This document shows, piece after piece, positions 1-5,042 of a stretch of 5,042 nt of DNA. The notes under the pieces were generated by a model. The model saw only the letters and a program-made list of their open reading frames with translations, made no database searches and was not told the DNA's origin. This DNA comes from an uncultured Eubacteriales bacterium (GTDB lineage: Bacteria; Bacillota_A; Clostridia; Christensenellales; Aristaeellaceae). Each line of letters begins with the position of its first letter. The stretch's first letter is position 1. The DNA lies in NCBI GenBank assembly GCA_900313545.1, contig OMRS01000183.1:1-5042 (forward strand), written 5' to 3'. Made by a program: the position numbers and the translations under genes.

Positions 1-327
1 CAGGGCAGCACCAGCCAGCAGAAGCTGTGCGCCAACGTGGCCGCCCAGATCATGGCCTTCGCCTGCGGCAAGAAGGATGACAATCCCAACAAGAACTTTG
101 CCGGCGGCCGTCCTTCCAGCATCATCATCGGCAAGCAGCTGACTCCCGAAGCCCTCGGTGCGCTTCTCAGCCATTTTGAAAACAAGGTCATGTTCCAGGG
201 CTTCATCTGGAACCTCAACAGCTTTGACCAGGAAGGCGTCCAGTTGGGCAAGGTGCTGGCCAAGCGCGTCCTGGCCCACGATACCGACGGTGCGCTGCGC
301 GCCTTCAGCGATCTGCTGGAGATCTGA
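1..327 (+). CDS. pgi: Glucose-6-phosphate isomerase, C-terminal fragment (5' end outside window)
   Basis: This is the last 108 codons of phosphoglucose isomerase, the cytoplasmic enzyme of glycolysis and gluconeogenesis that interconverts glucose 6-phosphate and fructose 6-phosphate. The frame is open from base 1 and stops with TGA at 325-327, so the start lies outside the window. Seen in the sequence: QQKLCAN near the fragment start, matching the conserved HQKL-N segment; GGRPSS, a variant of the family GNRPS/T motif; LTPEALGALL; and QGFIWNLNSFDQEGVQLGK. The last matches the second family signature, with Gln where many members have Glu before LGK. Its Lys (bases 250-252) corresponds to the catalytic C-terminal Lys known in the family. 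Codons are strongly biased to C/G-ending forms (AAC, AAG, CTG, GGC), as expected of a well-expressed housekeeping gene. No sign of damage is seen in the visible part. The gene converges with the glycosyltransferase operon and ends at the hairpin that follows. Confidence 0.95.
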   Translation, partial: QGSTSQQKLCANVAAQIMAFACGKKDDNPNKNFAGGRPSSIIIGKQLTPEALGALLSHFENKVMFQGFIWNLNSFDQEGVQLGKVLAKRVLAHDTDGALRAFSDLLEI

Positions 328-348
328 CATCCCTTTCCCAAAACCTTC

Positions 349-390
349 GAAGGAATCCGGCTTTTGCCGGATTCCTTCTTTATTCTATTT
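349..390 (+). terminator. Intrinsic terminator of pgi, probably shared with the converging operon
   Basis: A perfect 13-bp stem (349-361 with 366-378) closes a TTTT loop (362-365). It is followed by a T-rich tail, TTTATTCTATTT, and starts 22 nt after the pgi stop codon. This is a textbook rho-independent terminator for plus-strand transcription. The minus-strand gene stops at 385-387, inside the T-rich tail, so its transcript also runs into the hairpin. On that strand the tail is weaker: it reads GG then TTTT, from AAAA at 340-343. Bidirectional use is inferred. Confidence 0.88.
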
Positions 391-2127
391 ACCTGCAGGA
401 GGGGTTGTCTGCGCCTCCGTGTCCCTAGGAACCGCCAGGGCAAAGACGCCGGACTGGCTCATTTCAAAGCCCTCCGTATCAAATTCCGCCAGATTTCTGG
501 CCAGCATCAGATAGATTTCCTGCGTGGACAGCTGTGACATGGCATCAGGGTACACCGTCTCACAGACAGAGGCCGGAGACGCCGCCACCTCTGTCATATC
601 CGGGTTTGCCGCATACAGATAGATCATCTCCGCCGCCTCCTCCGGGGCGATGTGCGGATAGAATTCAGAAGTCACCACAACCTTTTTTCCGGTCTGCTCG
701 TGAGCTTTCTCCGCTTTTTCCGCAATTTCCCTGAACTGGAGGAAATAGGTGTTGACCGCTTCATTGTACTGTCCCGAAAACAGGTGCACACCAAGTGCTC
801 CCGCATTGAGCGCCACAAGTCCTGCCAGCAGCGCCGCGCCCGTTCGGCTCTTGAATTCCACCCGGTCCAGCCCGATGGCCGCCAGAATCAGAAGATACGC
901 CATCTGGGATGCATAATCATAGCATCCGGTCACGCCGGCCCTGTTCTGCCGCCCTTCGCTGCCCAGAAGCACCAGGGCCAGTACCGTGACCATCCCCGCG
1001 CAGATGAGCAAAATGGCCAGAGGAACATGTTTCCCGGCCATTTTCCGCCTTGTCAGCAGCCGGTGCACCAGCACCAGCGCTCCCAGGATCTCCAGCGGGA
1101 TAGTCATCAGAAACAGGGCATACAGGCCATTTGGCAAAAGCATCTCCCGTGCCAGATTCATATGGGAAAACGTCTGCATCACGCCGCCCAGAATGACAGC
1201 TGTGCGGAACTGGCCTTTCAGCATGTCATAGCTGATCGTGCCCCCCTGAATGGCTTTCATGACGGGGGACAGCTTGTCAAACACCTTCAGTCTGGGGATC
1301 TCCACCGGCCCCCAGGTCATTCCCGCAGCATCCGGGGCCAGATTCACCTGCAGCGTCAGCACGGCCGGAATGCTCAGTAGCGCTCCCAGGGCAAACGCCC
1401 CCAGGGCTGCAAGCCGGGCGCGTCCTTTGAGACAGAGCAGATAGAGAACTGCGGAAATGAGGACCAGTGCCGGGGCAATCAGCAGGTACAGATCCTGGGA
1501 GTAGGCCATCAGCCCGGTCAGGACCATGCCCGCGAACATGAAAGGAACCTGACGGAACCCCCTCAGCAGGCAGTACAGGCAGACCGGCAGAAGAAACAGC
1601 GCCAGGTTCGCACCTGCGGTCAGTCTGGCACTGATCACATACAGCGGGGCAAATGCGGAAATCAGCAGCAGATTTCTTCCAAGCCGCCTTCCCGAAAGCT
1701 CCTTCCCGATCCCGTAAAAGGCAGGAAGAGCGAGACAGGACATGAGCGCCAGGGGAAGCCGGGTCATGAATGCGCTCATGCCAAAGATGCCCACAAAAGG
1801 CGCGGTAAGGTAAGCCAGAAGCGGTCCCGTGCTCTCCCCTGTCCATTGGGGCAGCTGCGTCGTCAGGGCATCTGCACGCAGAAAATGCCCGGTCTTCCAG
1901 AGCATCCTGGCCTGAACCCCGGTCAGGGCCTCCTCTGCGGAGATTCCTTCCGGAATTCCCACCAGAAACAGCAGCCGCAGGCAGCACGCGGCCGCACCCA
2001 CAATCAGACAGAAGCGCCTGTGAGAGGACAGGCTCATTTCAGTCCTGCTCTGCAGCCTGGGATCATTGAAAAGTACCAGAAAGATGATGCACAGTACCAG
2101 CGTACTCCATCCGGTGATCACAGTCAT
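385..2127 (-). CDS. GT-C fold membrane glycosyltransferase-like protein (ArnT/PMT type), second gene of operon
   Basis: This is a 580-residue multi-pass membrane protein, probably using a polyprenyl-phosphate sugar to glycosylate an envelope acceptor on the outer face of the membrane. Hydrophobic segments lie at about residues 5-20, 39-57, 101-118, 122-140, 150-168, 173-188, 195-232, 238-258, 334-357, 368-388, 404-420 and 429-449. A polar tail of about 130 residues follows (450-580), probably extracytoplasmic. The first outer loop holds ISAEEALTG (62-70), which matches the place of the Asp/Glu pair in ArnT/PMT-type GT-C enzymes. Further on, SARLTAGANL (166-175) matches the loop that usually has an acidic residue, but here the aligned residue is Gly172. 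The start ATG (2125-2127) has GGAGG directly behind the stop codon of the upstream gene, 6 nt from the ATG, so translation is probably coupled. Donor and acceptor cannot be told from sequence. A degenerate or regulatory paralogue is possible. Confidence 0.78.
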   Translation of the reverse strand: MTVITGWSTLVLCIIFLVLFNDPRLQSRTEMSLSSHRRFCLIVGAAACCLRLLFLVGIPEGISAEEALTGVQARMLWKTGHFLRADALTTQLPQWTGESTGPLLAYLTAPFVGIFGMSAFMTRLPLALMSCLALPAFYGIGKELSGRRLGRNLLLISAFAPLYVISARLTAGANLALFLLPVCLYCLLRGFRQVPFMFAGMVLTGLMAYSQDLYLLIAPALVLISAVLYLLCLKGRARLAALGAFALGALLSIPAVLTLQVNLAPDAAGMTWGPVEIPRLKVFDKLSPVMKAIQGGTISYDMLKGQFRTAVILGGVMQTFSHMNLAREMLLPNGLYALFLMTIPLEILGALVLVHRLLTRRKMAGKHVPLAILLICAGMVTVLALVLLGSEGRQNRAGVTGCYDYASQMAYLLILAAIGLDRVEFKSRTGAALLAGLVALNAGALGVHLFSGQYNEAVNTYFLQFREIAEKAEKAHEQTGKKVVVTSEFYPHIAPEEAAEMIYLYAANPDMTEVAASPASVCETVYPDAMSQLSTQEIYLMLARNLAEFDTEGFEMSQSGVFALAVPRDTEAQTTPPAGK

Positions 2128-2138
2128 CGCCGTCCTCC

Positions 2139-3899
2139 TCAGTCCATCCAGTATCTGGGATATGCCGTAAAGTAGTAATCATACTCCCGGATCTCATACT
2201 CCTCCTCCGGGAATTTTTTCCGATAGTCCTCTAAATTGTCACACACATACACTGCACAGGCATACGGATCCGCCTCAAACGTCTCCGGGTCCGTGACAAA
2301 CTGATATCTTTCCGTATAGTACCAGTCAGTCAGGTTGCCCTTGCTGTCCGTCAAATAGGTTTTCTCGGTAAAGGCATCATAATCGATCTCATGGGCATAC
2401 ACCAGCTGCGGCCAGAGAATCCGCTGCTCCACATCTTCGCCAAAGCACAGATAATAATTATCATAATCCATGTTTCTGGTGTCCACCAGCGCCTGATACA
2501 GTCCCTTGTGGAAATAGGCGGCAATGTCGCTTTGCTGTTTTTCGCCGAAATAGTCCCTGACAAAGAAAGGGAAGCATCCAATAATCATGGCCATGGCGAC
2601 AGCCCCCGCCGTTTTCAGCCGTCTGCTCATCTGGTACAGCGTCACACCCAGTGCCAGAATCAGCACATAATACAGGCAGTTGATCCGGATAATATTCGCA
2701 AACACCAGGGAACCGCAGAAAGCGGCACCTGCCAGCCACGCAAACAGGATCATCGTCATCGTCTGAAAGCGGGAATCCTCCCCCCTGGCGACCAGCACTC
2801 TGCGCCGCTTCCACATCCAGAAGAAGCCAAAGGTATAAAACACGCTGGTAAACCGGAACAGGGCATCCGCCCAGTTCACGGCATCATACGGACTGTGTTC
2901 CGGCCAGATCTGGAAAAAGTGCCGGAGAAACACGAGGAAATATTCTCCCATCTCCGCCAGCGGCTCCTTCGAGGCCAGGGCGATTTCCGTGGACCGGTTG
3001 GACAGCGGTAAGGAAGGGAGGGTAAAAGGCCCGATTCTCATGCTTTCCAATCCCAGCACGTTGATCGCCAGCGTCATGTAATACGCCCAGGCGACTGCGC
3101 CAAAGACCAGAAAACAGACAATCAGGGAGCCTATCCCGATTTTTCTGGTACCCACCAGAAAAAAAGCCATGATGAGCAGGAACACCGGAACAAAGAATGC
3201 CGATGGGCCATAAGCATAGGGGACGAGTCCGAAAACCGCCATGGACAGGAAGAGCACAGGCCAGTGGCGAAGGCCGATGACCATCAGATACACCGCCAGC
3301 AGGAACACATGCGGCATCAGGTTCGACTCAATCGCCCACCTGCTCATCATGATATGCCACGGATTCAGGGCCGCGACCAGCAGCACCATGAGAGCGCAGT
3401 TTCTGTCCGACAGCCGCCGGGTCAGATCCCAGAGAATCAGCAGGGAACCACAGCATATCAGCAGCATCGGAAGCCGCAGCGACAGGATGCTCAGTCCCAT
3501 CCCCTTCAGAAAGGGAATCAGAAGATAGGAATACAGGGTGGACATATTGGTGTATTTCCATGCCTCAAAATAGGTGGGCCAGCTGTTTCCGGCGCTGTCC
3601 ACCCCGTTTCTGAGAAGGAAAAATGACTCCACTCCTGCACGGATGCCGTCCTGGTTGGAGCCATAGGGCAATACTCCGAACCGGTAGATGCGCACCGCAA
3701 GGCCTGTGAGAAGAATCAGGAAAAACACCGGCCAATATGGAAGGTGTACCCTGCAAAGACGCGCTTCCAGGGCACTTCCCGGCTTCCATCCCAGCCACTT
3801 TTCCCGGGCCCCCGGATGAAATGCCATCACCAGCAGACATGCCGCCACACCTGCAAGCAACAAGTTAACTCCAAACACTTCTCTGATTCCCCCGATCAT
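2139..3899 (-). CDS. GT-C fold membrane glycosyltransferase (ArnT/PMT type), first gene of operon
   Basis: This is a 586-residue multi-pass membrane protein of the dolichyl/undecaprenyl-phosphate-sugar glycosyltransferase type, expected to transfer a sugar to a wall polymer, lipid or protein outside the membrane. Hydrophobic segments lie at about residues 11-28, 54-72, 121-133, 142-158, 168-184, 197-230, 234-250, 258-278, 347-364, 384-424 and 431-446. A soluble Tyr- and acid-rich C-terminal domain follows (about 448-586). Family features seen: VRIYRFGVLPYGSNQDG (69-85), the first outer loop with Asp84, where relatives have Asp-Glu but this protein has Asp-Gly; SWPTYFEAW (106-114); and LNPWHIMMSRWAIESNL (178-194), highly typical of clostridial members, with Glu191. 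ATG 3897-3899 is the first possible start, since TGA lies in frame 15 nt upstream, but it lacks a good ribosome site. A GTG at codon 8 (3876-3878) has GGGGGA 9 nt ahead and is an alternative start. The gene is followed after 11 bp by its paralogue. Confidence 0.82.
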   Translation of the reverse strand: MIGGIREVFGVNLLLAGVAACLLVMAFHPGAREKWLGWKPGSALEARLCRVHLPYWPVFFLILLTGLAVRIYRFGVLPYGSNQDGIRAGVESFFLLRNGVDSAGNSWPTYFEAWKYTNMSTLYSYLLIPFLKGMGLSILSLRLPMLLICCGSLLILWDLTRRLSDRNCALMVLLVAALNPWHIMMSRWAIESNLMPHVFLLAVYLMVIGLRHWPVLFLSMAVFGLVPYAYGPSAFFVPVFLLIMAFFLVGTRKIGIGSLIVCFLVFGAVAWAYYMTLAINVLGLESMRIGPFTLPSLPLSNRSTEIALASKEPLAEMGEYFLVFLRHFFQIWPEHSPYDAVNWADALFRFTSVFYTFGFFWMWKRRRVLVARGEDSRFQTMTMILFAWLAGAAFCGSLVFANIIRINCLYYVLILALGVTLYQMSRRLKTAGAVAMAMIIGCFPFFVRDYFGEKQQSDIAAYFHKGLYQALVDTRNMDYDNYYLCFGEDVEQRILWPQLVYAHEIDYDAFTEKTYLTDSKGNLTDWYYTERYQFVTDPETFEADPYACAVYVCDNLEDYRKKFPEEEYEIREYDYYFTAYPRYWMD

Positions 3900-4011
3900 C
3901 TGCTGTAGTTGTCAGGCGCACTCCGGCGCCGACTGAAGAGTATCTTACTCCATTCGGCCGCAGGAAACAATCATCCGCCGAAGATCTCCCTTTGCCCCTT
4001 TTGCCTGGCAC
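3865..4011 (-). CDS. Possible 48-residue leader ORF overlapping the glycosyltransferase start
   Basis: This small ORF starts at GTG (4009-4011), exactly 9 nt after a perfect AGGAGG and about 31 nt after the predicted transcription start. It ends at TAA (3865-3867), 35 nt inside the first glycosyltransferase gene in another frame. The predicted peptide is hydrophilic, basic at the start (VPGKRGKGRSSADD), and resembles no family I recognise. The support is the arrangement of promoter, ribosome site and start codon. The peptide sequence itself gives none. If translated, its ribosomes would pass through the hairpin and the weak start of the main gene, which would suit translational coupling. It may equally be a chance frame behind a purine-rich stretch. 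Confidence 0.27.
   Translation of the reverse strand: MPGKRGKGRSSADDCFLRPNGVRYSSVGAGVRLTTTADDRGNQRSVWS
3911..3933 (-). promoter_or_regulatory. Leader hairpin just upstream of the first glycosyltransferase
   Basis: Stem GGCGC/GCGCC (3915-3919 with 3926-3930) is extended by GTC/GAC (3911-3913 with 3931-3933) past one bulged base at 3914. This gives 8 GC-rich pairs around a 6-base loop. The minus-strand RNA loop reads CGGAGU and so holds the only GGAG-like ribosome site before ATG 3899, about 20 nt away, which is too far for normal use. It ends 11 nt before the start codon. A role in controlling translation is inferred. There is no T-tract, so it is not a terminator. Confidence 0.4.
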
Positions 4012-4020
4012 GTGGTTCTT

Positions 4021-4027
4021 CCTCCTC
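4021..4027 (-). promoter_or_regulatory. Consensus ribosome binding site in the operon leader (GAGGAGG)
   Basis: The minus strand reads GAGGAGG here, a perfect match to the anti-Shine-Dalgarno. It lies 9 nt before a GTG (4009-4011) and over 120 nt before the ATG of the glycosyltransferase. It therefore cannot serve that ATG directly, and it is the main reason for proposing the leader ORF. Confidence 0.5.
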
Positions 4028-4048
4028 TTTGATTTTTATATGTTTATT

Positions 4049-4077
4049 ATTTTATCCCGGTACAGAGTTTCTGTAAA
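4049..4077 (-). promoter_or_regulatory. Sigma-A type promoter of the glycosyltransferase operon
   Basis: The -35 is TTTACA (4072-4077) and the -10 is TAAAAT (4049-4054), each five of six to consensus, with the ideal 17-bp spacer. The start of transcription would be near 4042, giving a leader of about 140 nt before ATG 3899. The -35 box lies only 7 bp from the -35 box of the divergent promoter, so a regulator bound there could affect both genes. Confidence 0.72.
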
Positions 4078-4084
4078 GAGCCGC

Positions 4085-4113
4085 TTGACTTCACTATAGT
4101 GATGTGTTATCAT
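4085..4113 (+). promoter_or_regulatory. Sigma-A type promoter with extended -10, for the solute-binding protein
   Basis: The -35 is TTGACT (4085-4090) and the -10 is TATCAT (4108-4113), each five of six to consensus. The spacer is 17 bp, and TG at 4105-4106 forms an extended -10 (TGT-TATCAT). Transcription should start near 4120, giving a short leader of about 36 nt, too short for a riboswitch. This points to a strong promoter held in check by the palindrome in its spacer. Confidence 0.82.
4088..4105. promoter_or_regulatory. Palindromic operator in the promoter spacer
   Basis: The core TCACTATAGTGA (4091-4102) is a perfect 12-bp palindrome. It extends to ACTTCACTATAGTGATGT with one mismatched pair (4090/4103). 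It begins directly after the -35 box and fills most of the spacer, a position where a dimeric regulator would block RNA polymerase or, in the MerR manner, remodel the promoter. The 17-bp spacer argues against a classical MerR promoter, which has 19-20 bp. I do not recognise the site as that of a named regulator, and no regulator gene is in the window. Confidence 0.6.
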
Positions 4114-4140
4114 GCCAAAGCATTCAGCGATCAAAAACTT

Positions 4141-4146
4141 AGGAGG
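4141..4146 (+). promoter_or_regulatory. Ribosome binding site that fixes the start of the solute-binding protein
   Basis: Perfect AGGAGG lies 9 nt before ATG 4156-4158, which opens directly into a signal peptide. An earlier in-frame ATG at 4099 lies inside the promoter spacer, upstream of the expected transcription start, so it cannot be used from this promoter. Confidence 0.9.
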
Positions 4147-4155
4147 ATATTTTCG

Positions 4156-4926
4156 ATGAAAAAGATCTCACTCGTTCTTATTGCGCTGCTTCTTCTTTTC
4201 TCCGTTGCCCTTGCAGAGGACACGGATTCCGCCTATGTCGCCGGGAAGGGCGTTCTGGTGGTGGGCATCACCGATTTTGCGCCGATGGATTACAAGGATG
4301 CCAACGGAGAGTGGATCGGATTTGATGCGGACATGGCCAAACTCTTTGCCGAGAGTCTGGGCCTCAAGGTCGAATTTGTGGAGATCGACTGGGACAACAA
4401 AATCCTGGAACTTGACGGCAAGACCATCGACTGCGTCTGGAACGGCATGACCCTGACCGACGAGGTCAAGAGCGCCATGGAGACCTCCAATGCCTACTGC
4501 AACAATGCCCAGGTGGTGATCCTGCCCCAGGCGGCGGCAGACCAGTACCCGGACGCCGAAAGCCTCAAGGGCCTGCGCTTTGCCGTGGAGAGCGGCTCTG
4601 CCGGCATGGCCATGGCGAAGGAGTACGGCTTTGACTACGTCGAGGTGATCGATCAGGCCACGGCGCTGCTGGAGGTCAAGTCCGGCACTGCGGACGCGGC
4701 GATCATCGACGCGCTCATGGCCGGCGCCATGGTGGGCGAGGGCACGGACTATGCCGATCTCACCTACACCATCTCCCTCAACTCCGAGGAATACGGCGTG
4801 GGCTTCCGCAAGGGCAGCGACCTGGCAGCCGCGCTCAACGACTTCTTCAAGTCCGCCTATGCAGACGGCAGCCTGCAGGCCTGCGCCGAGCGCTACGGCA
4901 TCCAGGCGGCGCTGATCGCGCAGTAA
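4156..4926 (+). CDS. Secreted amino-acid-type ABC transporter substrate-binding protein (SBP family 3)
   Basis: This 256-residue extracytoplasmic binding protein of the family 3 fold is expected to capture a polar amino acid or similar solute and hand it to an ABC permease. Residues 1-20 form a signal peptide (KK, a hydrophobic core, then ALA before Glu21) that fits signal peptidase I. No lipobox Cys is present. Family features: VLVVGITDFAPMDYKD (33-48), GFDADMAKLFAESLGLKVEFVE (55-76), WNGMTLTDE (95-103), ESGSAG (145-150, the ligand-carboxylate loop), IIDALMAG (183-190, with Asp185 at the usual amino-group contact) and YGVGFRKGSDL (213-223). The usual TPERK-type segment reads TDEVK, so Val104 stands where the ligand-binding Arg is expected. 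Length is normal. Codons are heavily G/C-ending, which suggests high expression. No permease or ATPase gene is visible; a repeat follows the stop at once. The exact ligand is unknown. Confidence 0.9.
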   Translation: MKKISLVLIALLLLFSVALAEDTDSAYVAGKGVLVVGITDFAPMDYKDANGEWIGFDADMAKLFAESLGLKVEFVEIDWDNKILELDGKTIDCVWNGMTLTDEVKSAMETSNAYCNNAQVVILPQAAADQYPDAESLKGLRFAVESGSAGMAMAKEYGFDYVEVIDQATALLEVKSGTADAAIIDALMAGAMVGEGTDYADLTYTISLNSEEYGVGFRKGSDLAAALNDFFKSAYADGSLQACAERYGIQAALIAQ

Positions 4927-4940
4927 AAACAACCGGGGCC

Positions 4941-5042
4941 TGTTGCAAAATGCTTTGTCATTTCGAGCGAAGCGAGAAATCCGTTCCTATTTCACACTTT
5001 TTCACGTGAAAAGTACGGATTTCTCGGTCGCAAGCTCCCTCG
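4941..5042. repeat. Hairpin-forming interspersed repeat (MITE-like), cut by the window end
   Basis: A 12-bp perfect inverted pair, CGAGAAATCCGT (4973-4984) and ACGGATTTCTCG (5015-5026), encloses a second dyad centred on CACGTG (4996-5014, one bulged T). Further out, CGAG (4964-4967) pairs with CTCG (5039-5042), the last bases of the window. The left arm GTCATTTCGAGCG (4957-4969) therefore probably has its partner just beyond the edge. The GTCATTTCGAGCGAAGCGAG wording resembles non-coding palindromic repeats scattered through gut clostridial genomes. That comparison is from memory. No T-tract follows in the window, so termination is uncertain. The left limit is approximate. Confidence 0.65.

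Noticed and set aside
344..353. CCTTCGAAGG palindrome at the base of the pgi terminator
   Set aside because: It overlaps the terminator stem and is explained by it; nothing suggests a separate binding site.
652..1380. A 242-codon plus-strand frame inside the downstream glycosyltransferase
   Set aside because: Its product is rich in Gln, His and Arg with no fold-like pattern, as expected of the reverse of a hydrophobic membrane protein. The minus-strand frame has clear membrane segments.
1277..1987. A 236-codon minus-strand frame overlapping the downstream glycosyltransferase
   Set aside because: It is an out-of-frame reading rich in Gly, Ala, Arg and Pro, with no ribosome site that competes with the full-length gene.
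2391..3011. A 206-codon plus-strand frame inside the upstream glycosyltransferase
   Set aside because: It is low-complexity His/Gln/Arg-rich reverse reading of a membrane gene with no motif.
4099..4155. N-terminal extension of the solute-binding protein from ATG 4099
   Set aside because: This ATG sits inside the promoter spacer, before the predicted transcription start. The later ATG has a perfect ribosome site and starts a proper signal peptide.
4114..4155. Riboswitch or structured leader before the solute-binding protein
   Set aside because: The leader is only about 36 nt and shows no meaningful stem.
4168..4932. A 254-codon open frame antisense to the solute-binding protein
   Set aside because: It mirrors the G/C-ending codon bias of the true gene, shows no recognisable family, and the sense frame has clear motifs, promoter and ribosome site.
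1..5042. CRISPR arrays, tRNA or rRNA genes, transposase genes
   Set aside because: No spaced direct repeats, tRNA-like T-arm pattern, rRNA segments or transposase motifs were seen on either strand.

Overview
The window looks like chromosomal DNA of a moderately GC-rich low-GC-phylum relative, most likely a gut-type clostridium (Bacillota). The basis is consensus AGGAGG ribosome binding sites, sigma-A type promoters, and protein families and an interspersed palindromic repeat of a kind common in gut Clostridia. This assignment is inferred by eye. No marker gene fixes the species.

Layout. Positions 1-327 (+) hold the C-terminal end of a glucose-6-phosphate isomerase (pgi), which ends at a strong hairpin terminator (349-390). 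Two large multi-pass membrane proteins follow on the minus strand, at 2139-3899 (upstream) and 385-2127 (downstream). They are 11 bp apart, read as one operon, and converge on the pgi terminator. Both look like GT-C fold glycosyltransferases of the ArnT/PMT type, which use polyprenyl-phosphate sugars outside the membrane. They appear to be distant paralogues that differ in their putative catalytic acidic residues. Positions 3900-4155 form a divergent control region with two back-to-back promoters. The minus-strand promoter precedes a roughly 140-nt leader, which carries a perfect Shine-Dalgarno sequence, a possible 48-codon leader ORF and a hairpin just before the first glycosyltransferase. 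The plus-strand promoter has an extended -10 and a perfect 12-bp palindrome in its spacer, a likely operator. It drives a secreted family 3 solute-binding protein (4156-4926). The window ends inside a hairpin-forming interspersed repeat (about 4941-5042, cut by the edge).

How the genes work together. The two membrane proteins probably act together, decorating a cell-envelope polymer, lipid or protein with sugar. The solute-binding protein would deliver an amino-acid-like or other small polar ligand to an ABC permease that is not in the window. It shares only the control region with the glycosyltransferases, and no functional link can be shown. Nothing here is clearly a new system. The points most worth checking are the complementary active-site losses in the two glycosyltransferases, the leader of that operon, the operator, and the altered ligand-binding Arg of the solute-binding protein.
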